Below, piece after piece: positions 16,131 to 24,489 of a stretch of 33,697 nucleotides of DNA. Numbering within the stretch: position 1 is the stretch's first letter; every line of letters begins with the position of its first letter. A program made the position numbers and the translations under genes. This DNA comes from Zhongshania sp. (GTDB lineage: Bacteria > Pseudomonadota > Gammaproteobacteria > Pseudomonadales > Spongiibacteraceae), in assembly GCA_018066965.1 (NCBI GenBank), contig JAGPVP010000101.1:1-33697 (forward strand). Direction: 5' to 3'. The notes below the pieces were generated by a model. That model searched no databases. It saw nothing but the letters and a program-made list of their open reading frames with translations, and was not told the origin of the DNA.

Positions 16131-16517
16131 ATGACAGTGGCTTTCTGGTGTGTGCTTATAGCGTGTGTACTGCCTATTATGACTGCCTGGGTGTGCGGGT
16201 ACTTTCGCGGTAAACAGTTTGGTAATGTCGATAACAAGCACCCGCGTGCGCAGTATGCGCAACTCGAAGGCGCGGGCGCGCGGGCGTATGCCGCGCAGCA
16301 AAATGCGTGGGAAGCCTTGCCGGTGTTCACCGCAGCGGTGGTGATTGCGCACTTGGCGGGCGTTGATCCGGCTAAGTCCGCTATCGCCGCAGAAGTGTTT
16401 ATTACCGCGCGAATTTTGTATCCCATATTTTATATCGCTAACAAAGATATGCTTCGTTCGCTGGTTTTTATTGTTGGGCTTGGTGCCTGTATCGCATTAT
16501 TTGTAATGGCGGCGTAA
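16131..16517 (+). CDS. MAPEG-family membrane protein
   Basis: 128 residues, four membrane spans. The MAPEG signature is visible: RAQYAQLEGAGARAYAAQQNAWEALPVFTAAV in segments at about residues 38-70, with the conserved Glu and Asn of the first loop. Bacterial MAPEG proteins resemble microsomal glutathione S-transferases and eicosanoid enzymes; the reaction of this short bacterial branch is not established. The ATG is preceded by AAGGGAAA. The PHP-domain gene begins 5 bp after its stop, so they are likely co-transcribed. Confidence 0.85.
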   Translation: MTVAFWCVLIACVLPIMTAWVCGYFRGKQFGNVDNKHPRAQYAQLEGAGARAYAAQQNAWEALPVFTAAVVIAHLAGVDPAKSAIAAEVFITARILYPIFYIANKDMLRSLVFIVGLGACIALFVMAA

Positions 16518-16522
16518 AACGA

Positions 16523-19276
16523 ATGATTGCAGTGATGCAAAAATGGACACGGATGTTGTGTTTGTTGCTGGGCTTGGTCTTGTGCGTTAGCGCGATGGCG
16601 AAAACGGAGCCAGAGCCAGACGACGATGACGGCTTGGCTAACGCGGAAGAATTTTTACCGGTGGAAGAAGCGCCACCGCCGCCGTCGCTGCTCCGCGCTG
16701 AACAAATTAAATCCGAAACCTTCGACAGTTTTCCCCGTGGCGGCCCAGACAGTATTGCCGGGCTTGGCGATTGGTGGCTGTCTAATGGCAAAATTTGTGT
16801 GGCGGTGAGTGGGGTGGATCATCACGCGGGTATTGTTGCGGGCGGTGGAACCCTCATTGACGTAGCGCATTGCGAGCGCGGTAATGATCAGTGGACCTAC
16901 GCCAATATTTTAACGGGTTTGGCGAAGGAAACCGCAATTCCGGTTTCTAAAGTTAGCGCGCTAATAGACGGTGATCACGCCAATATTGTTACCGTGGGTG
17001 AAGGTGACGGTATTCGTCAAACCGTAACGTATCGTTTGTTGGAAGGTGGTGAGTCGCTGGAAATCGATGTGCAAATAGAGCGCATTGGCGAAGGGCGTGC
17101 GGTGCAAATGAGCGGTTTGTTTACCTTGTATTCTCAGCGTGCCTTAACACCGTTTAGCCTATCTAGTTATGTTCCCGATGCCACGCTGGGTTTTCAGCAC
17201 CCCGCTATCGACCGCAACAAAGTGTCATCGCTGCTTGGCGGCATGATGCCGAGTGATTGGAATATTTTGGTGGGTGCCGACACCTACGATACTCAGATTA
17301 GTTACGGTGTGCAGCTGGGCTCGGCAGAATTGATTAAAGCCAATGGCAGTCGCCAGCCCTTGCCGCGGTTTTTGGCGGTGTTCCCCGATTACAGTTTGCA
17401 CGGCTGGATGACTCGCCCTTTATGGTTTCAAAGCGAGCGCTTGACGTGGTTGTCGCTGCTGCAAAATCAGTTTATGGACTTAGAAAAAGGTGAGCGAATG
17501 CTCGCCAAGTTTCAGGTTTTACTGGGCGGCCGCGCGGACGTAGCGTCGGTGACGGATCAGATTTATAACGGCCCGCGATTACGGGGGTATGCGAATAATT
17601 TTGATGTATCGGTCGCGGTGTGGGATCAGGACGATCGGCCAGTAACCCAGAGCCGAGTGGCGGCCGACGGCAGCTTTAATATACGCCTACCGACGCATGT
17701 GCAATGGGTGAAAATGCAGGCCACCGCACCCTGGGGGCAAAAAATCACCCGCGAATTATCGTTGGCCGATGCGCGTAACGACAGCGGTCGCTGGGTATTC
17801 CGCAAAAATGGCCGATTAAAATTACCAAGTGGCATTCCCATGAGTCTGTACTTTTTTGGCTTTGGGGATACCGCCACACCAGAATTTGGTAACGATTTAC
17901 TCGGTTTTACCGAGCAAGGGGTGTCATTGCCGGGGATGCTACGTCGTAACCGCATAGATTTAGCGGGGGTGGACTCTGACCTCGAACAAATTGATTTACC
18001 TCCCGGTCAGTATCGGGTGCTTACGGCGCGCGGATTGGAGTTTGATGTTAAAGAGTACTTGCTCACCGTTGTGGCAGGAAAAATTAGCCAACTGCCGATT
18101 ATTTCACCAAAGCGTATATGGCACGGTGGCGATTGGCATTCTGCCGATTTACACGTGCATAGCGGTGCCAGCTTTGATTCAGTGCTGCCCTTTGATGAGC
18201 GCTTGCGAAGCTTTGTGGCGCAGGGCGCCGAGGTATTAGTTGCCACCGAGCATAACCGTTTGGTGGACCAGCGCGGCCGTGTGGCTGCGCTAGGCTTAGA
18301 CGGCAAAGTGCAGGTGATTACTGGCAGTGAGTTAACGGGGATGTCGCGCACGACCAAGGCAACCACAACGATTGGTCATAGTAATGCCTTCCCCTTAGAA
18401 GCAAAGCCAATGGAATTCGCCGGCGGTAATCCCGCGGTAGAAAACCGCGCCTTGCGCGAAGTGATTGCCGGGGTCCGCGAGCAGGCACCCAATGCCTTAT
18501 TTCAGTTGAATCACCCGAGGGCCGCCAACCCCTTGGATGAAGATTTAGCCTTTTTCGACCACTTGTCGGTGGGTAAAAACTATGATCCGGCGCAGGCCTT
18601 AGATAGCGATAATAATAGTAGTTTGCTGGAGCCAGACCCTGTTTCGGGCTTTCGTGATATCGATTTCGATGTACTTGAAGTCCTTAACGGAGCGGAGTTT
18701 GCCGTGTATTCGCAAATTCGTGATGATTGGTTTTCGTTGTTGAATCAAGGCGCGCGTCGCGCAGCAACAGGCAATAGCGATTCCCACGGGCTGCGTAGTG
18801 TTGTCGCTGCTCCGCGCAACTACGTTTATATTCCCGACTCAAATAAGACGCTACCGCTGGACGAGCAGGCCTTTGTTGACGCGATCCGAGCTGGGCACAG
18901 TTTCGCTACAACCGGGCCTTTGCTGGCGGTTACACTGCGCGACGAGTATTCAGACGTCGGCATGGGCGATACGTTTTCTGGGAGGCGCGGCGAATTGCAT
19001 GTGCAAATAGATGGCGCGCCGTGGGTGTCGGTAGATACCTTAACCATTTGGGTAAACGGAGCAATCTATCGGCAGTTGAACGTTGCGGTCGGTGACCATA
19101 AAGTCATCGAGCTTATTGTCGACACGGACTCGTATGTGGTGGTTGAAGTAAGCGGCAAGCCGGGGCCGGTGTACCGGGCATTGATGCCAGATTTGGCGCC
19201 ATTGGCCTTGAGCAATCCGATCTATATTGATGCAGATGGCAATGGAAAGTGGCAAGCCCCTAGGGTAATGAACTAG
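16523..19276 (+). CDS. Exported CehA/McbA-family PHP-domain metallohydrolase
   Basis: 917 residues. A signal peptide (hydrophobic residues about 10-26, cleavage after AMA) is followed by an acidic, Pro-rich linker and about 450 residues of beta-rich region. The C-terminal half carries a PHP metal site: His544-x-His546 in ADLHVHSG, Glu576-His577 in TEHN, His664 in LNHPR, and Asp753/His755 in GNSDSHG. CehA/McbA of carbaryl degraders belong to this family and hydrolyse carbamates; most members have unknown natural substrates, probably esters or phosphoesters. It starts 5 bp after the MAPEG gene; a second ATG at 16535 is possible. It should act in the periplasm or outside. Confidence 0.85.
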   Translation: MIAVMQKWTRMLCLLLGLVLCVSAMAKTEPEPDDDDGLANAEEFLPVEEAPPPPSLLRAEQIKSETFDSFPRGGPDSIAGLGDWWLSNGKICVAVSGVDHHAGIVAGGGTLIDVAHCERGNDQWTYANILTGLAKETAIPVSKVSALIDGDHANIVTVGEGDGIRQTVTYRLLEGGESLEIDVQIERIGEGRAVQMSGLFTLYSQRALTPFSLSSYVPDATLGFQHPAIDRNKVSSLLGGMMPSDWNILVGADTYDTQISYGVQLGSAELIKANGSRQPLPRFLAVFPDYSLHGWMTRPLWFQSERLTWLSLLQNQFMDLEKGERMLAKFQVLLGGRADVASVTDQIYNGPRLRGYANNFDVSVAVWDQDDRPVTQSRVAADGSFNIRLPTHVQWVKMQATAPWGQKITRELSLADARNDSGRWVFRKNGRLKLPSGIPMSLYFFGFGDTATPEFGNDLLGFTEQGVSLPGMLRRNRIDLAGVDSDLEQIDLPPGQYRVLTARGLEFDVKEYLLTVVAGKISQLPIISPKRIWHGGDWHSADLHVHSGASFDSVLPFDERLRSFVAQGAEVLVATEHNRLVDQRGRVAALGLDGKVQVITGSELTGMSRTTKATTTIGHSNAFPLEAKPMEFAGGNPAVENRALREVIAGVREQAPNALFQLNHPRAANPLDEDLAFFDHLSVGKNYDPAQALDSDNNSSLLEPDPVSGFRDIDFDVLEVLNGAEFAVYSQIRDDWFSLLNQGARRAATGNSDSHGLRSVVAAPRNYVYIPDSNKTLPLDEQAFVDAIRAGHSFATTGPLLAVTLRDEYSDVGMGDTFSGRRGELHVQIDGAPWVSVDTLTIWVNGAIYRQLNVAVGDHKVIELIVDTDSYVVVEVSGKPGPVYRALMPDLAPLALSNPIYIDADGNGKWQAPRVMN

Positions 19277-19435
19277 TCTAAGGCTGTGATTGTCATAGTC
19301 GACAAGTGCTAAATGTGAAGAGTTAAAGCACGTTGCTGATTTAATGCTGTGAATATTGGCATGTTTTTTTTGATAATAGCTGTGTCATGATTGTCTCAGG
19401 ACACGTAGATAGATGACGAATGAGGGGATTCACTA

Positions 19436-20104
19436 ATGAAAGTTTCTATTAATGTTAGCCGTTGGGCAGTCTTGTTGATGGCAGCGGTTTTCGCAACAGC
19501 ATGTAGTATTGATCCATACACCGGCGAAGAAAAAACCAGCAATACTGCAAAAGGTGCAGGTTGGGGTGCGTTGGGTGGTGCAGTTTTAGGCGCAGCGGTA
19601 TCAAGTAAAGACGACCGTAAAAAAGGCGCCTTGCAAGGTGCTGTAGTAGGTGCAGCGGCAGGTGGTGGCTACGGTTATTACATGGATCGCCAAGAAGCTA
19701 AATTACGTGCGCGCCTTGAAGGTACGGGTGTGGGTGTTCAGCGTGTCGGTGACACCATCAAGCTAATCATGCCAGGTAACATCACATTCGATACCAGCAG
19801 CTCATCGATTAAAGGCGGCTTTACCAGCGTTTTAGATAGCGTGGTATTGGTTGCCAAAGAGTTTGATAAAACCCTGATGCAAATCAATGGTTTCACCGAC
19901 TCTACTGGTAGTTTCCAAACTAACCAATCCTTGTCAGAGCAGCGCGCAGGAAGTGTTGGCCGCTACTTTATGAACCAAGGTGTGGCTGCAAGCCGTATCC
20001 GCACTACTGGCTATGGTCCACGTGATCCAGTTGCTGATAACAGCACTGCATCAGGTCGTGAGCAAAACCGCCGTGTTGAAATTGAGATGCTACCAACTCA
20101 ATAA
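19436..20104 (+). CDS. OmpA-family lipoprotein with glycine-zipper domain (YiaD-like)
   Basis: 222 residues. A lipoprotein signal ends in FATAC, with acylated Cys23. Residues 38-82 are a glycine-zipper segment (AKGAGWGALGGAVLGAAV, GALQGAVVGAAAGGGYGYYMD). The C-terminal OmpA_C domain is complete (NITFDTSSSSIKGG, GFTDSTGSFQTNQSLSEQRA, YGPRDPVADNSTASGREQNRRVEIEM in pieces). It should bind peptidoglycan from the outer membrane, like E. coli YiaD. The leader has GAGGGG before the ATG; a GATAAT -10 candidate near 19371 lacks a good -35. A textbook terminator follows, so it is a monocistronic gene. Confidence 0.92.
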   Translation: MKVSINVSRWAVLLMAAVFATACSIDPYTGEEKTSNTAKGAGWGALGGAVLGAAVSSKDDRKKGALQGAVVGAAAGGGYGYYMDRQEAKLRARLEGTGVGVQRVGDTIKLIMPGNITFDTSSSSIKGGFTSVLDSVVLVAKEFDKTLMQINGFTDSTGSFQTNQSLSEQRAGSVGRYFMNQGVAASRIRTTGYGPRDPVADNSTASGREQNRRVEIEMLPTQ

Positions 20105-20120
20105 CACGCGATTTACTCGT

Positions 20121-20151
20121 AAAGGGGCGTCATCAGTGACGCCCTTTTTTT
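20121..20151 (+). terminator. Rho-independent terminator of the OmpA lipoprotein gene
   Basis: GGGCGTCA (20125-20132) pairs with TGACGCCC (20137-20144) around a 4-nt loop. An A-run precedes it and seven Ts follow. Confidence 0.9.
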
Positions 20152-20188
20152 GTCTGAATATTGGGTAAGCGAGCTTGGGGTTTAAAAA

Positions 20189-20662
20189 ATGATAAAGAAT
20201 ATTTATAGATCGGCATTCGTCTTTGTTGTGGTGCTGGCGCTCGCCGCTTGTGCGTCATTTAATCCTATTGAGAAGCCTAAGGTGGCCATCACCAACCTTA
20301 AAATGGCGCCGGGCAACGGTTTCCAGCAAAAACTGTTGGTTGGCCTGCAGCTCGATAACCCAAACTCCTTTGCTGTTAATCTTGGCCGCTTAAGATATAC
20401 GCTGGAATTGCAGGGGCAATCACTGGCGGGTGGTAGCTTAAACGACGAGATAAGTTTGCCGGCTAATGGCCAAGCTCAGCTAGTGATTCCTGTCGAGGTT
20501 AATTTGCTGAATGGCATCGGTGTGCTGAGTAAGATTTTAGGTAATTTGCAATCTGATCTTGATTACAAACTAAGCCTGACGGCCGCAGTCGCTAATTTCG
20601 GGCTGGGCGATATTACTATCAATAAGGTGGGCAAGGTCGGCATGGGTAATACTGCGCCGTAG
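20189..20662 (+). CDS. LEA type-2/WHy-domain lipoprotein
   Basis: 157 residues. A lipoprotein signal ends in LAAC (Cys21). The mature part is an LEA14-like WHy domain: VAITNLKMAP, LLVGLQLDNPNSFAVNLGRLRYTLELQGQSLAGG, and regular beta strands to the end. Bacterial members are small outer- or inner-membrane lipoproteins associated with stress; no mechanism is firmly known. The leader TTGGGG precedes the ATG. It ends before a hairpin at 20680-20700 that it shares with the convergent parA-like gene. Confidence 0.85.
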   Translation: MIKNIYRSAFVFVVVLALAACASFNPIEKPKVAITNLKMAPGNGFQQKLLVGLQLDNPNSFAVNLGRLRYTLELQGQSLAGGSLNDEISLPANGQAQLVIPVEVNLLNGIGVLSKILGNLQSDLDYKLSLTAAVANFGLGDITINKVGKVGMGNTAP

Positions 20663-20679
20663 ATGTTGGCGGGGGCCGC

Positions 20680-20700
20680 GGCAGGGCTTATGGCCCTGCC
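20680..20700. terminator. Hairpin between convergent lipoprotein and ParA genes
   Basis: GGCAGGGC (20680-20687) pairs with GCCCTGCC (20693-20700) around a 5-nt loop. It is GC-rich, with no U-tract on either strand. Confidence 0.5.
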
Positions 20701-20712
20701 ACGATGTTTACC

Positions 20713-21510
20713 TTAAGCGCTTTTAGCTGATGCGCCTTTCTTTTTACTGTCTAGATTGTCATGAAGGCTAACTAGCTGCTGGGTTAATTTATGCGATGGC
20801 GCATAGTGGATCAGTGGCATTTGGCGGCTGCGAGACTCTTTCATTTTTACCGAGCTGCTCAAATATTGATCGAAAATGGGTAGGCCATCGGCTTTCATGC
20901 TTTCAATAAGCTGGGTTGGCAAGCTGGCCTGCGCCTGAAACTGATTAACCACAATACCTTCTAGCTTTAGTTCTGGGTTGTGGTCTTCACGGATTTCTTC
21001 TACGGTTTCCAGTAAGCCCATTAGCGCGCCCTGAGAAAAACTGTCGCAATCAAAGGGGATTACCAAGGAATCTGCTGCGATAAGCGCGGAGCGGCTATAA
21101 AAATTCAGCGCCGGCGGCGTATCAATATAGATATGCTCATATTCCGCTTGCAGTTTGTTCAGCGCATCGCGGAGTTTATAAATTTTGTGACGGCTTTCGA
21201 GTTCGCGCTCAATCACAGCCAGTTCGGGGTGCGACGGCATTAAATATAGATTTTCAAATTCAGTTTCGTAGATGCAGTCGCTGGCTTCTTTGCTTTTTCC
21301 GAACAGCGAGAGCTTTTGCTTGAAGAAGTCCGCGGCATTGTCTTCGAGGTCGCGAAATTGCGGGCCGATTAAATATTCACTGCTGTTGCCTTGAATATCG
21401 AGGTCGATAAGCAGGGTTTTAAAACCTTTCCATGCGCTGATGGCCGCGAGGTTGCAGCTTATGCTGGTCTTACCGACACCGCCTTTTTGATTGAAAATTA
21501 CCCGCTTCAT
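20713..21510 (-). CDS. ParA-family ATPase without a neighbouring ParB
   Basis: 265 residues. The deviant Walker A KGGVGKTS is at residues 9-16, Walker A-prime is LLIDLDIQGNSS (canonical DxDPQGN, here Ile for Pro), and Walker B is IYIDTPPAL. The C-terminal region is a normal ParA/MinD-like fold end followed by a Lys/Ser-rich tail (DSKKKGASAKSA). No parB, parS-like repeat or plasmid gene is nearby, so this is an orphan chromosomal ParA. Such ATPases position various cargoes on the nucleoid or at the pole. A 6-bp inverted repeat (CTAGGA/TCCTAG, 21534-21553) lies just upstream of its start and could be an autoregulatory site. Confidence 0.85.
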   Translation of the reverse strand: MKRVIFNQKGGVGKTSISCNLAAISAWKGFKTLLIDLDIQGNSSEYLIGPQFRDLEDNAADFFKQKLSLFGKSKEASDCIYETEFENLYLMPSHPELAVIERELESRHKIYKLRDALNKLQAEYEHIYIDTPPALNFYSRSALIAADSLVIPFDCDSFSQGALMGLLETVEEIREDHNPELKLEGIVVNQFQAQASLPTQLIESMKADGLPIFDQYLSSSVKMKESRSRQMPLIHYAPSHKLTQQLVSLHDNLDSKKKGASAKSA

Positions 21511-21610
21511 TGCTCTGCCCTGACGATGTATTACTAGGAAAAACTAATCCTAGCAGCTCTCGTACCAAGGCGCTATGGCCGCGCTTTACGGGGTGTTGCG
21601 GATGGGGCGA

Positions 21611-21877
21611 TTAGGGTGTTGAAGTCGGCTTTTTGCCAATCCATTCGCCGGTGCGCAGTACGCCAAACAGTAAGACGACAATATAGCCTTCAATGGGATT
21701 ACTGTATTCACGATGAATGTCTTTGCGGAAAACTATGCATTCAAGTGCGTGTGCGCAAAGAATGCCTACGCCACCCCACATGAGCCAAGGGCTGTATTCG
21801 CCAAGTAGGGGGTAGGCGAAATTTACGGCGAATGCGACCCAAAAAGCGAGTTGGCCAATCTTTAAGAGCGTCATCAT
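21611..21877 (-). CDS. DUF1145 family membrane protein (YhhL-like)
   Basis: 88 residues, about three membrane spans (LKIGQLAFWVAFAVNFAYPL, WLMWGGVGILCAHALECIVF, and a C-terminal IVVLLFGVLRTGEW). The HALECIVF segment and the overall layout match DUF1145. I start at the ATG at 21877 (MMTLLKIG), which follows AAGGTT; a frame reaching 21916 adds a basic stretch unlike the family. It is divergent from riboflavin synthase and separated from the upstream ParA-like gene's start by 100 bp. Function unknown. Confidence 0.8.
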   Translation of the reverse strand: MMTLLKIGQLAFWVAFAVNFAYPLLGEYSPWLMWGGVGILCAHALECIVFRKDIHREYSNPIEGYIVVLLFGVLRTGEWIGKKPTSTP

Positions 21878-21997
21878 AAACCTTGAACCTTTCGTTATTA
21901 TTCTAAGTGGCTGCATAATGCAGTATTGATTTCAGGCCTTCAAGTACTGTTACAATCTTGTCACTTTAACTTGTCATAAAATAGAGACGATCAATCT

Positions 21998-22612
21998 ATG
22001 TATACGGGAATTGTGCACGGCGCTTACCCGCTTGCGGCGGTGATTCGCAAGCCGGGTCTGCATCAGCTATTTATCGATTTGCCGCCGGTGTTACTTGAGG
22101 AGCTAAGTATTGGAGCCAGCGTTGGTTTAGATGGCGTATGTATGACCGTGACCAGTATTGATGGCGGTCGGGTGTCGTTTGACGCCATGCAAGAAACCTT
22201 GTCTTTGACAACGCTAGGTCAGTTAAGCGATGGCGATAATGTCAATGTTGAGCGTTCTGCCAAGCAGGGGGCAGAAATCGGTGGCCATAATATTTCTGGC
22301 CATGTTGATGGTTGTGCAGAAATTATTGCCATCGAAGAGACCGAGAATAATTGCACGCTGAGATTTCGCCTGCCGCAAGGCTTGAGTAAATACGTGTTTA
22401 AAAAGGGCTTCGTCGGTGTCAGCGGCTGTAGTTTGACCGTGGCAGATTACAATCGCGATAACGCTGAATTTACTGTGTGCTTAATTCCAGAAACCTTGCG
22501 CGTGACAACCTTTGCGCAAAAGCGTGTTGGCGATAAGGTAAATATTGAAGTGGATCGACAAACCCAGGTCATTGTCGATACCGTTGAGCGGGTATTAGCT
22601 GAGCGGGGATGA
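21998..22612 (+). CDS. ribC: Riboflavin synthase, alpha chain
   Basis: 204 residues with the two lumazine-binding repeats. The N-terminus MYTGIV replaces the usual MFTGIV. Repeat 1 has VSFDAMQETLSLT and EIGGHNISGHVDG; repeat 2 has YVFKKGFVGVSGCSLTV and LIPETLRVTTF. It closely resembles the E. coli RibC (RibE) type, including the end VDRQTQVIVDTVERVLA. It dismutates 6,7-dimethyl-8-ribityllumazine to riboflavin. The expected D-G-x-S-L-T-V of repeat 2 reads S-G-C-S-L-T-V. It stands alone rather than in a rib operon, and I see no FMN riboswitch in the 120 bp upstream. That gap has two CTTGTCA direct repeats 13 bp apart. In many nomenclatures this gene is ribE. Confidence 0.93.
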   Translation: MYTGIVHGAYPLAAVIRKPGLHQLFIDLPPVLLEELSIGASVGLDGVCMTVTSIDGGRVSFDAMQETLSLTTLGQLSDGDNVNVERSAKQGAEIGGHNISGHVDGCAEIIAIEETENNCTLRFRLPQGLSKYVFKKGFVGVSGCSLTVADYNRDNAEFTVCLIPETLRVTTFAQKRVGDKVNIEVDRQTQVIVDTVERVLAERG

Positions 22613-22616
22613 TTAC

Positions 22617-22649
22617 AGTGGCTCCAGTGCGTTTCACACTGGAGCCACT
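22617..22649. terminator. 13-bp perfect hairpin between convergent genes
   Basis: AGTGGCTCCAGTG (22617-22629) and CACTGGAGCCACT (22637-22649) form a perfect stem with a 7-nt loop, filling the 41 bp between the riboflavin synthase stop and the stop of the minus-strand oxygenase. No U-tract is present on either strand; probably a bidirectional end structure. Confidence 0.6.
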
Positions 22650-22653
22650 CGAA

Positions 22654-23784
22654 TTATGCCTCGTCAGGCATTAAATTGTTGATACGCTCTAAGGCATCAA
22701 CATACTCGGTGACTAAACGGAAAATGACCGAGCGGGTTGATTCAACATGATTGATTTGCCCAACCACCTGCCCGACGGGGTTAAATGCCACTTTTTGGCA
22801 ATCGCCCACCGATGCATAGCGCGAAGTGCGGCGAATACCATCACCACTCACCATGCCTTGCAGAGGCATGCCTAGTGGGCTTGGTGCGTCGGGGCGTTCC
22901 CACGCTTCGGTCCACTCATTTTTCAGCATGCGGCAGGTTTTTCCCGTCCAAGAGCGTGAGCGCACGGTGTCTTCGCTTGTCGCCTTCAGGAGCGATTCTT
23001 TTTGCGCGGGTTCGGCATGGGCTTCTTCTACAGTTAGCCATAACGAACCTGTCCACACTCCAGCGCAGCCCATACTCATGGCAGCGAGCATTTGCTGGCC
23101 ATTGCCGATGCCGCCAGCGGCAAGAACCGGTACCGGTGCGGCAGCAGCAACTGCTTGGGGCCATAGCACAACCGAGCCAACATCACCGGCGTGACCGCCG
23201 CCTTCGCCGCCCTGAGCCACAATAAAATCTAGTCCCGCGTCTTTATGGGCTTTGGCTTGTTTAACTCGGCCGCACAGTGCGCCAACCAAACGGCCGCTGT
23301 CTTGAATGAGTTTTATTTTATCGGCTGGTGGCGTACCCAAGGCATTGGCTATTAATTTGCATTTGGGGCGGGTGAGCGCCTCCATGAGCAATGGCGTTGC
23401 GGTTGCTTCAGTCCAGCCCAGCAATCCCATATTGTTGGTGCCGTCTGGCCATTCTGGTACGCCGGCATCTGCTAATAATTTTTGAGCGAAATCAATGTGC
23501 CCCTGCGGTACCATTTTCCACAGCTCTTTCTCAAGGTCTTCTGGGCTCATATCGCCCATACCTTCGTATTTTTGGGGAATAACGATATCAACACCGTAGG
23601 GAAGGTCGCCAATACGCTCGTCAATCCAGTCTAATTCGGCCTTTAGCTCTTCTGGTGAAAACCCGACTGCGCCTAATACGCCAATACCGCCGGCCTTGCT
23701 GACGGCGACAACAACATCGCGGCAATGGGTGAACGCGAAAATGGGGTATTCAATGCCGAGCTTTTTACATATTTCGGTATACAT
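22654..23784 (-). CDS. Nitronate monooxygenase-like (2-nitropropane dioxygenase family) FMN enzyme
   Basis: 376 residues, a TIM-barrel flavoprotein. Family features are YPIFAFTHCRDVVVAVSKAGGIGVLG, the catalytic His candidate in QGGEGGGHAGDVGS, and the phosphate-binding VLAAGGIGNGQQMLAAMSMGCAGVWTGS (in pieces). I start at the ATG at 23784 (MYTEICKKLGI), preceded by AGAGG; the frame to 23886 adds a segment not typical of the family. These enzymes oxidise nitronates or act as quinone or enoyl reductases; this branch often sits near acyl-CoA degradation genes, which are not seen here. The substrate is uncertain. Confidence 0.85.
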   Translation of the reverse strand: MYTEICKKLGIEYPIFAFTHCRDVVVAVSKAGGIGVLGAVGFSPEELKAELDWIDERIGDLPYGVDIVIPQKYEGMGDMSPEDLEKELWKMVPQGHIDFAQKLLADAGVPEWPDGTNNMGLLGWTEATATPLLMEALTRPKCKLIANALGTPPADKIKLIQDSGRLVGALCGRVKQAKAHKDAGLDFIVAQGGEGGGHAGDVGSVVLWPQAVAAAAPVPVLAAGGIGNGQQMLAAMSMGCAGVWTGSLWLTVEEAHAEPAQKESLLKATSEDTVRSRSWTGKTCRMLKNEWTEAWERPDAPSPLGMPLQGMVSGDGIRRTSRYASVGDCQKVAFNPVGQVVGQINHVESTRSVIFRLVTEYVDALERINNLMPDEA

Positions 23785-24012
23785 TTCAGGCCTCTGACTT
23801 TGTGTGGCGCGGAGTACGCGGCGCCATGAGTTGACGCTATCAGTATTGCGGACACCCTCAGGATCGACAATGGCGTAAGTAATCAATCGCCATTGACTAA
23901 AAAGATCAGTATTCTCTGCGTTAAATCGAGTTTGGGCTTGTAGCTTCGATCTGCGCAGAGTAAAAAGTGCTATGACACTCTCGTATATCCCTTATAGGAA
24001 TTTCGCTTAAAA

Positions 24013-24213
24013 ATGGACAGAATCCCCTCCATAAGCGCACGTATTCTACTTTTACAGATTCGTCATCGTGCTCTGGATACGGAAATAACGGAGCTGACTT
24101 TGAATCCATATCAAAATCAGTTGCTGTTGCAGCGTCTGAAGAAAGAGAAGTTGCGTATCAAGGATGATATACAGTGGTTAAAAGACGAGCTTATACCTGA
24201 CCTAGACGCGTGA
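24013..24213 (+). CDS. YdcH/DUF465-like small coiled-coil protein
   Basis: 66 residues. The second half, LLLQRLKKEKLRIKDDIQWLKDEL, matches the conserved LKKEKLRLKD(E/Q)I end of the DUF465 (YdcH) family, and the whole protein is predicted helical. An AGGAA lies 13 bp before the ATG. YdcH-like proteins are small, widespread and of unknown function. The N-terminal half (ISARILLLQIRHRALDTEITEL) is a less typical version of the first helix. Confidence 0.8.
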   Translation: MDRIPSISARILLLQIRHRALDTEITELTLNPYQNQLLLQRLKKEKLRIKDDIQWLKDELIPDLDA

Positions 24214-24307
24214 CGCGGGCCTGGATGTGTACTTTTGTGCGATATATCTCACAAAGTGTGCTGCTGTTGTCTGCTTTTACTTTTTTGCTAAGCGGGCATA
24301 ATAGGCG

Positions 24308-24400
24308 CTGTCAGGATGACTTTAGCACTCAACGGATTGGGTGCGACAATGGATGTCTAAATTTTAAAAAAGCCGGAGCGTTTGCTCCGGCTTTTTTTTT
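24308..24400 (+). ncRNA. Candidate small regulatory RNA
   Basis: Between the YdcH-like gene and cmoM lies about 90 nt with an sRNA-like layout. A possible -10 (CATAAT, 24297-24302, weak -35) is followed by a hairpin GCACTCAA/TTGGGTGC (24325-24332 with 24337-24344, one G-U pair, 4-nt loop) and a 4-bp GACA/TGTC hairpin (24345-24357). A single-stranded A/U-rich linker (about 24358-24370) and a strong intrinsic terminator ending in nine Ts close it. It could instead be the 3' end of the YdcH transcript. No protein-coding frame is convincing here. Structure only, no family recognised. Confidence 0.42.
24371..24400 (+). terminator. Rho-independent terminator
   Basis: AGCCGGAGC (24371-24379) pairs with GCTCCGGCT (24384-24392) around GTTT, and the T tract runs from 24392 to 24400. 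An A-run precedes the stem, so it could also work in reverse. Confidence 0.92.
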
Positions 24401-24489
24401 GCGTTGAGCTTTTGTTCCAGCTTGCTTAAGCTGCTGCCCTTTAGGTTCCCCCTCTGATGACAGCCATTTTATGGCCACAAGATTAATCG

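Noticed and set aside
21878-21997. FMN riboswitch upstream of riboflavin synthase
   Set aside because: The gap to the divergent gene is only about 120 bp and I see none of the conserved RFN-element blocks there.
22785-23225. Long plus-strand frames opposite the nitronate-monooxygenase-like gene
   Set aside because: Shadow frames in GC-rich codons of a clear gene; composition is Arg/His/Pro-rich and non-protein-like.
24210-24407. 65-codon open frame overlapping the YdcH-like stop
   Set aside because: It extends through the terminator at 24371-24400 and has no family features, so the candidate sRNA reading is preferred.
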